Source: Luidia sarsii (Eukaryota; Echinodermata; Asteroidea; Paxillosida; Luidiidae). Taken from it: a stretch of DNA of 64,000 nt. The notes under the pieces were generated by a model. That model was not told where the DNA came from. It saw only the letters and a program-made list of their open reading frames with translations, and ran no database searches. Positions 56,940-64,000 of the stretch are shown piece by piece. Every line of letters begins with the position of its first letter. The stretch's first letter is position 1. The translations under genes were made by a program, and so were the position numbers. Location of the stretch: contig OX465107.1 in NCBI GenBank assembly GCA_949987565.1, forward strand, positions 18,577,670 through 18,641,669, read 5' to 3'.

Positions 56940-59900
56940 AGATACCTGAGGAGTCATTTTCAGAGAAATCTAGGAAAACTGATTTTGGGTCAAAAACTGA
57001 AAAATCTGACAGGAGCGGACCTGTCGAACATGTCAAAAATTGGGCCAAAAATTAAGTTTTTTTGAGGGGGCATAAAATTACTTCGACTGGTCTACCGAAA
57101 GTCCGATCCGTGTCAGAGGGTTCTCAGATACCTGAGGAGTCATTTTTAGAGAAATCTAGAAAAACTGATTTTGGGTCAAAAACTGAAAATTCTGACAGGA
57201 GCGGACCTGTCGAACATGTCCAAAATTGGGCCAAAAATCAAGTTTTTTTGAGGGGGCCAAAAATGACTTCGACTGGTCTACCGAAAGCCCGATCCGTGTC
57301 AGAGGGTTCTCAGATACGTGAGGAGTCATTTTCAGAGAAATCTGGGAAAACTGATTTTGGGTCAAAAACTGAAAAATCTGACAGGAGCGGACCTGTCGAA
57401 CATGTCCAAAATTGGGCCAAAAATTAAGTTTTTTTGAGGGGGCCAAAAATGACTTTGACTGGTCTACCGAAAGTCCGATCCGTGTCAGAGGTTTCTCAGA
57501 TACCTGAGGAGTCATTTTCAGAGAAATCTAGGAAAACTGATTTTGGGTCAAAAACTGAAAAATCTGACAGGAGCGGACCTGTCGAACATGTCAAAAATTG
57601 GGCCAAAAATTAAGTTTTTTTGAGGGGGCCAAAAATGACTTCGACTGGTCTACCGAAAGTCCGATCCGTGTCAGAGGGTTCTCAGATACCTGAGGAGTCA
57701 TTTTCAGAGAAATCTAGGAAAACTGATTTTGGGTCAAAAACTGAAAAATCTGACAGGAGCGGACCTGTCGAACATGTCAAAAATTGGGCCAAAAATTAAG
57801 TTTTTTTGAGGGGGCATAAAATTACTTTGACTGGTCTACCGAAAGTCCGATCCGTGTCAGAGGGTTCTCAGATACCTGAGGAGTCATTTTTAGAGAAATC
57901 TAGAAAAACTGATTTTGGGTCAAAAACTGAAAATTCTGACAGGAGCGGACCTGTCGAACATGTCCAAAATTGGGCCAAAAAATCAAGTTTTTTTGAGGGG
58001 GCCAAAAATGACTGACTGGTCTACCGAAAGTCCGATCCGTGTCAGAGGGTTCTCAGATACCTGAGGAGTCATTTTCAGAGAAATCTGGGAAAACTGATTT
58101 TGGGTCAAAAACTGAAAAATCTGACAGGAGCGGACCTGTCGAACATGTCAAAAATTGGGCCAAAAATTAAGTTTTTTTGAGGGGGCATAAAATTACTTCG
58201 ACTGGTCTACCGAAAGTCCGATCCGTGTCAGAGGGTTCTCAGATACCTGAGGAGTCATTTTTAGAGAAATCTAGAAAAACTGATTTTGGGTCAAAAACTG
58301 AAAATTCTGACAGGAGCGGACCTGTCGAACATGTCCAAAATTGGGCCAAAAATCAAGTTTTTTTGAGGGGGCCAAAAATGACTTCGACTGGTCTACCGAA
58401 AGCCCGATCCGTGTCAGAGGGTTCTCAGATACGTGAGGAGTCATTTTCAGAGAAATCTGGGAAAACTGATTTTGGGTCAAAAACTGAAAAATCTGACAGG
58501 AGCGGACCTGTCGAACATGTCCAAAATTGGGCCAAAAATCAAGTTTTTTTGAGGGGGCATAAAATGACTTTGACTGGTCTACCGAAAGCCCGATCCGTGT
58601 CAGAGGGTTCTCAGATACCTGAGGAGTTATTTTCAGAGAAATCTAGGAAAACTGATTTTGGGTCAAAAACTGAAATTCTGACAGGAGCGGACCTGTCGAA
58701 CATGTCCAAAATTGGGCCAAAAATTAAGTTTTTTTGAGGGGGCCAAAAATGACTTCGACTGGTCTACCGAAAGCCCAATCCGTGTCAGAGGGTTCTCAGA
58801 TACGTGAGGAGTCATTTTCAGAGAAATCTGAAAAAACTGATTTCGGGGCAAAAACTGAAAAATCTGACAGGAGCGGACCTGTCGAACATGTCCAAAATTG
58901 GGCCAAAAAATCAAGTTTTTTTGAGGGGGCCAAAAATGACTTTGACTGGTCTACCGAAAGTCCAATCCGTGTCAGAGGGTTCTCAGATACCTGAGGAGTC
59001 ATTTTCAGAGAAATCTAGGAAAACTGATTTTGGGTCAAAAACTGAAAAATCTGACAGGAGCGGACCTGTCGAACATGTCAAAAATTGGGCCAAAAATTAA
59101 GTTTTTTTGAGGGGGCATAAAATTACTTCGACTGGTCTACCGAAAGTCCGATCCGTGTCAGAGGGTTCTCAGATACCTGAGGAGTCATTTTTAGAGAAAT
59201 CTAGAAAAACTGATTTTGGGTCAAAAACTGAAAATTCTGACAGGAGCGGACCTGTCGAACATGTCCAAAATTGGGCCAAAAATCAAGTTTTTTTGAGGGG
59301 GCCAAAAATGACTTCGACTGGTCTACCGAAAGCCCGATCCGTGTCAGAGGGTTCTCAGATACGTGAGGAGTCATTTTCAGAGAAATCTGGGAAAACTGAT
59401 TTTGGGTCAAAAACTGAAAAATCTGACAGGAGCGGACCTGTCGAACATGTCCAAAATTGGGCCAAAAATTAAGTTTTTTTGAGGGGGCCAAAAATGACTT
59501 TGACTGGTCTACCGAAAGTCCGATCCGTGTCAGAGGTTTCTCAGATACCTGAGGAGTCATTTTCAGAGAAATCTAGGAAAACTGATTTTGGGTCAAAAAC
59601 TGAAAAATCTGACAGGAGCGGACCTGTCGAACATGTCAAAAATTGGGCCAAAAATTAAGTTTTTTTGAGGGGGCCAAAAATGACTTCGACTGGTCTACCG
59701 AAAGTCCGATCCGTGTCAGAGGGTTCTCAGATACCTGAGGAGTCATTTTCAGAGAAATCTAGGAAAACTGATTTTGGGTCAAAAACTGAAAAATCTGACA
59801 GGAGCGGACCTGTCGAACATGTCAAAAATTGGGCCAAAAATTAAGTTTTTTTGAGGGGGCATAAAATTACTTTGACTGGTCTACCGAAAGTCCGATCCGT

Positions 59901-60875
59901 GTCAGAGGGTTCTCAGATACCTGAGGAGTCATTTTTAGAGAAATCTAGAAAAACTGATTTTGGGTCAAAAACTGAAAATTCTGACAGGAGCGGACCTGTC
60001 GAACATGTCCAAAATTGGGCCAAAAAATCAAGTTTTTTTGAGGGGGCCAAAAATGACTGACTGGTCTACCGAAAGTCCGATCCGTGTCAGAGGGTTCTCA
60101 GATACCTGAGGAGTCATTTTCAGAGAAATCTGGGAAAACTGATTTTGGGTCAAAAACTGAAAAATCTGACAGGAGCGGACCTGTCGAACATGTCAAAAAT
60201 TGGGCCAAAAATTAAGTTTTTTTGAGGGGGCATAAAATTACTTCGACTGGTCTACCGAAAGTCCGATCCGTGTCAGAGGGTTCTCAGATACCTGAGGAGT
60301 CATTTTTAGAGAAATCTAGAAAAACTGATTTTGGGTCAAAAACTGAAAATTCTGACAGGAGCGGACCTGTCGAACATGTCCAAAATTGGGCCAAAAATCA
60401 AGTTTTTTTGAGGGGGCCAAAAATGACTTCGACTGGTCTACCGAAAGCCCGATCCGTGTCAGAGGGTTCTCAGATACGTGAGGAGTCATTTTCAGAGAAA
60501 TCTGGGAAAACTGATTTTGGGTCAAAAACTGAAAAATCTGACAGGAGCGGACCTGTCGAACATGTCCAAAATTGGGCCAAAAATCAAGTTTTTTTGAGGG
60601 GGCATAAAATGACTTTGACTGGTCTACCGAAAGCCCGATCCGTGTCAGAGGGTTCTCAGATACCTGAGGAGTTATTTTCAGAGAAATCTAGGAAAACTGA
60701 TTTTGGGTCAAAAACTGAAATTCTGACAGGAGCGGACCTGTCGAACATGTCCAAAATTGGGCCAAAAATTAAGTTTTTTTGAGGGGGCCAAAAATGACTT
60801 CGACTGGTCTACCGAAAGCCCAATCCGTGTCAGAGGGTTCTCAGATACGTGAGGAGTCATTTTCAGAGAAATCTA
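56940..60875. repeat. 11-monomer higher-order repeat (2,045-bp period), two copies
   Basis: The series at about 56940-58830 recurs at about 58985-60875. Both copies carry a monomer with a 2-bp deletion giving aatgactgactgg (about 58008 and 60053). Confidence 0.85.
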
Positions 60876-62706
60876 GGAAAACTGATTTTGGGTCAAAAAC
60901 TGAAAATTCTGACAGGAGCGGACCTGTCGAACATGTCCAAAATTGGGCCAAAAATCAAGCTTTTTTGAGGGGGCCAAAAATGACTTCGACTGGTCTACCG
61001 AAAGTCCGATCCGTGTCAGAGGGTTCTCAGATACCTGAGGAGTCATTTTCAGAGAAATCTGGGAAAACTGATTTTGGGTCAAAAACTGAAAAATCTGACA
61101 GGAGCGGACCTGTCGAACATGTCCAAAATTGGGCCAAAAATTAAGTTTTTTTGAGGGGGCCAAAAATGACTTCGACTGGTCTACCGAAAGTCCGATCCGT
61201 GTCAGAGGGTTCTCAGATACCTGAGGAGTCATTTTTAGAGAAATCTAGGAAAACTGATTTTGGGTCAAAAACTGAAAAATCTGACAGGAGCGGACCTGTC
61301 GAACATGTCAAAAATTGGGCCAAAAATTGAGTTTTTTTGAGGGGGCCAAAAATGACTTTGACTGGTCTACCGAAAGTCCGATCCGTGTCAGAGGTTTCTC
61401 AGATACCTGAGGAGTCATTTTCAGAGAAATCTAGGAAAACTGATTTTGGGTCAAAAACTGAAAAATCTGACAGGAGCGGACCTGTCGAACATGTCAAAAA
61501 TTGGGCCAAAAATTAAGTTTTTTTGAGGGGGCCAAAAATGACTTCGACTGGTCTACCGAAAGTCCGATCCGTGTCAGAGGGTTCTCAGATACCTGAGGAG
61601 TCATTTTTAGAGAAATCTAGGAAAACTGATTTTGGGTCAAAAACTGAAAAATCTGACAGGAGCGGACCTGTCGAACATGTCAAAAATTGGGCCAAAAATT
61701 AAGTTTTTTTGAGGGGGGCAAAAATGACTTTGACTGGTCTACCGAAAGTCCGATCCGTGTCAGAGGTTTCTCAGATACCTGAGGAGTCATTTTCAGAGAA
61801 ATCTAGGAAAACTGATTTTGGGTCAAAAACTGAAAAATCTGACAGGAGCGGACCTGTCGAACATGTCAAAAATTGGGCCAAAAATTAAGTTTTTTTGAGG
61901 GGGCATAAAATTACTTCGACTGGTCTACCGAAAGTCCGATCCGTGTCAGAGGGTTCTCAGATACCTGAGGAGTCATTTTTAGAGAAATCTAGAAAAACTG
62001 ATTTTGGGTCAAAAACTGAAAATTCTGACAGGAGCGGACCTGTCGAACATGTCCAAAATTGGGCCAAAAAATCAAGTTTTTTTGAGGGGGCCAAAAATGA
62101 CTTCGACTGGTCTACCGAAAGTCCGATCCGTGTCAGAGGGTTCTCAGATACCTGAGGAGTCATTTTCAGAGAAATCTGAAAAAACTGATTTCGGGGCAAA
62201 AACTGAAAAATCTGACAGGAGCGGACCTGTCGAACATGTCCAAAATTGGGCCCAAAAATCAAGTTTTTTTGAGGGGGCCAAAAATGACTTCGACTGGTCT
62301 ACCGAAAGTCCAATCCGTGTCAGAGGGTTCTCAGATACCCGAGGAGTCATTTTCAGAGAAATCTAGGAAAACTGATTTTGGGTCAAAAACTGAAAAACCT
62401 GACAGGAGCGGACCTGTCGAACATGTCAAAAATTGGGCCAAAAATTAAGTTTTTTTGAGGGGGCCAAAAATGACTTCGACTGGTCTACCGAAAGTCCGAT
62501 CCGTGTCAGAGGGTTCTCAGATACCTGAGGAGTCATTTTCAGAGAAATCTGAAAAAACTGATTTCGGGGCAAAAACTGAAAATTCTGACAGGAGCGGACC
62601 TGTCGAACATGTCCAAAATTGGGCCAAAAATCAAGTTTTTTTGAGGGGGCCAAAAATGACTTCGACTGGTCTACCGAAAGTCTGATCCGTGTCAGAGGGT
62701 TCTCAG

Positions 62707-62985
62707 AAGGTAGGTTCTTCAGGCAGCGCCTCCGTAGTTTGTCCGAGACCCATTGAATTTCATGTAATATAATGGAATCTCATGAAATCTCAAGGAATCT
62801 CATGGAATCTCAAGGAATCTCATGGTATCTCATGGAATCTTATGGAATCTCATGGAATCTCATGGAATTGTTTTCAGTGGAAGGGACTGTGGTCTAAAAC
62901 ATGTTTTTTATTTTTGGTCTTATGAATTCAATGCCGGAAGGTAGGATCTTGAGGCGGCGCCTCCGCTGTTTTGCCGAGACTTCCT
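62707..62985. repeat. ~165-bp local repeat, right flank of the satellite
   Basis: Begins aaggtaggttcttcaggcag immediately after the last satellite base and matches the block interrupted on the left side (aggttcttcaggaagcgc). It then has tcagtggaagggactgtggt followed by ctaaaac, and a second start (aaggtaggatcttgaggcgg) near 62938. Confidence 0.7.
62773..62869. repeat. 10-bp GGAATCTCAT repeat
   Basis: About ten units of GGAATCTCAT/GGAATCTCAA. A degenerate version (catggaacatcatggaattt) is present in the left flank near 23509. Confidence 0.85.
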
Positions 62986-62988
62986 TAC

Positions 62989-63112
62989 CGTTTCCGACGC
63001 CCGGCCTCTGTGGCTTGGCGGTCCTCTCCACCATCTCCCACGTCCGCTCCTTGCCCTTTGTGTCCCGGTAGAATATCCTCTCCATGGACAGCCACTTCTC
63101 CCGATGCAGAGT
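62989..63112 (-). CDS. NUDT5: NUDT5-like exon (N-terminal part, intact)
   Basis: Minus strand, 124 nt. Acceptor ggcctcctcgCAG precedes 63112; donor ACG/GTAAGG follows 62989. It reads TLHREKWLSMERIFYRDTKG, then KERTWEMVERTAKPQRPGVG and N, leaving one G (phase 1) for the next exon. It aligns with human NUDT5 [26 protein letters not shown]. The Trp of REKW and of RTW match Trp28 and Trp46, which hold the adenine across the dimer, and the following Arg matches Arg51. NUDT5 hydrolyses ADP-ribose and related ADP-sugars with Mg2+ in cytosol and nucleus. No initiator is assigned: upstream exons would lie beyond the 84-bp array, outside the window. Confidence 0.85.
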
Positions 63113-63130
63113 CTGCGAGGAGGCCAAACA

Positions 63131-64000
63131 AGCACAAAGCCAAGCAAGGCATGAGCCTCCAACCCTATTGGTGGTAGACTTCCAGCCACGGCTGACAAAT
63201 AGAATTGGGAAAGGGTGACTAGTCTGAAGCAAGGAATAAGCCTCCATTTCTATTGATGGCAGACTGCCAACCACAGCTGACAAATAGAACTGGGAGGGGT
63301 GACTAGTCTGAAGCAAGGCATGATCCTCCATCCCTATTGGTGGTAGACTGCCAGCCAAGACTGACAAATGTAACTGGGAGGGTATGACTAGTCTGACACA
63401 AGGCATAAGCCTCCATCCCTATTGGTGGTAGACTGCCAACCATGGCTGACAAATAGAACTGGGAGGGTATGACTAGTCTAAAGCAAGGCACAAGCCTCCA
63501 TCCCTATTGGTGGTAGACTGCCAACCATGGCTGACAAATAGAACTGGGAGGGGTTGACTAGGCTGATGCAAGGCATACGCCTTCATTTCTATTGATGGCA
63601 GACTGCCAACCACAGCTGACAAATAGAACTGGGAGGTGTGACTAGTCTGAAGCAAGGCACAAGCCTCCATCCCCTACTGGTGGTAGACTGCCAACCATGG
63701 CTGACAAATACAACTGGGAGGGGTGACAAGTCTGAAGCAAGGCATAAACCTCCATCCCTATTGGTGGTAGACTGCCAACCAAGGCTGACAAATAGAACTG
63801 GGAGGGGTGACTAGTCTGAAGCAAGGTGTAAGCCTTCATTCCTATTGGTGGTGGACTGCCAGCCAAGGCTGACAAATACAACTGGGAGGGGTGACTAGTC
63901 TGAAGCAAGGCACAAGCCTCCATTTCTATTGGTGGTAGACTGCCAGCCAAGACTGACAAATGTAACTGGGAGGGGTAAGCTAGGCACAAGCCTTCATTCC
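63131..64000. repeat. 84-85-bp tandem array, about 10 copies, continuing past the window
   Basis: The landmark gactagtctgaagcaagg recurs at 63217, 63301, 63386, 63471, 63556, 63640, 63725, 63809 and 63893. The unit also holds cctccatccctattggtggt, agactgccaaccatggctga and caaatagaactgggagggg. It starts within about 20 bp of the NUDT5-like acceptor, so the branch-point region of that exon lies in or beside the repeat. Confidence 0.95.

Larger units (their letters stand above)
23608..62706. repeat. 186-bp satellite array, ~210 monomers, 39.1 kb
   Basis: An uninterrupted head-to-tail array. The consensus begins gtcagagggttctcagatac and includes gggtcaaaaactgaaaaatc, gacaggagcggacctgtcga, acatgtccaaaattgggcc, a T7-8 run with gaggggg, and cttcgactggtctaccgaaa. 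Most units are 186 bp, with rare 183-187-bp variants. Diagnostic variable sites include tacctgagg/tacgtgagg, tttcagag/tttttagag, ctgggaaaa/ctaggaaaa/ctagaaaaa/ctgaaaaaa, attttgggtca/atttcggggca, gtccaaaa/gtcaaaaa, aatcaag/aattaag and ggccaaaaatgac/gcataaaattac/gcatcaaattac. No transposon insertion, gene or unique DNA lies inside. Left-edge monomers look more variable than the interior. The 186-bp period is near a nucleosome repeat length. It sits inside the NUDT5-like intron. Confidence 0.97.
23280..62988 (-). other. 39.7-kb intron of the NUDT5-like gene, almost all satellite
   Basis: Spans from the donor (GTAAGG, minus strand, at 62988) of the first exon to the acceptor at 23280. Of 39,709 bp, 39,099 bp is the 186-bp satellite. 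The remainder is the flanking ~165-bp repeat blocks and a short intron edge. Confidence 0.65.

Noticed and set aside
23608..62706. Dozens of 60-186-residue open frames on both strands of the satellite as a protein-coding repeat family
   Set aside because: They are the same 62-codon monomer read in either direction, broken by one variable stop site and 1-nt indels, with no start context, splice structure or domain.
23608..62706. CRISPR array
   Set aside because: The whole 186-bp unit is conserved with no unique spacers, and the DNA is eukaryotic.
23608..62706. CENP-B box in the satellite
   Set aside because: The minus strand has TTTCGGTAGACC, matching the first half (TTCGnnnnAnn), but the required CGGG is replaced by AGTC in the consensus.

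Overview
The window is eukaryotic, metazoan DNA. It has short GC3-rich exons with GT/AG splice sites, large introns, a 200-N assembly gap (3738-3937), many foldback/MITE-like elements, tRNA-derived repeats, a decayed non-LTR retrotransposon end and several kinds of tandem repeat. The strongly GC3-biased exons and the repeat style suggest a marine invertebrate, possibly a lancelet-like deuterostome. That placement is inference, and no species is claimed.

Two genes are supported. (1) Plus strand, about 1-15.8 kb: the 3' part of an alpha-catulin-like gene of the vinculin/alpha-catenin family. Exons at 1582-1632 and 2688-2891 are in phase, a Ser-rich last coding exon lies at 9814-9981, a possible alternative terminal exon lies at 6015-6167, and a long repeat-rich 3'UTR runs to a candidate AATAAA at 15816. 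The exons expected for the rest of the helical tail were not found and may lie in the assembly gap. (2) Minus strand: part of a NUDT5-like (ADP-sugar pyrophosphatase) gene. One exon is at 62989-63112. Two tandemly duplicated versions of the next exon are at 23173-23279 and 22906-23013. The exon with the catalytic Nudix box was not found.

The dominant feature is a 39.1-kb uninterrupted satellite array (23608-62706, 186-bp monomer, about 210 copies). It fills about 98% of the intron between the NUDT5-like exons. It has higher-order structure, including two nearly identical ~9.8-kb blocks about 13 kb apart and several multimer periods (4, 7, 9, 11, 13 and more monomers). It interrupts a copy of a local ~165-bp repeat, so the sequences beside its two ends match each other.

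Other layout: a CCCCAA (telomere-like, G4-prone) tract at 1.8-2.5 kb; a 1.07-kb foldback element around the N gap; a nested inverted repeat inside a GAT microsatellite just before the last catulin exon; MITEs at 11.7 and 14.1 kb; an array of tRNA-like ~150-bp repeats (17.65-18.47 kb) leading into a 1.23-kb decamer minisatellite (18641-19870); a 25-bp minisatellite at 21.3-22.06 kb; and an ~84-bp tandem array from 63.13 kb to the window end. Most long open frames in the window are by-products of these repeats and are not annotated as genes.
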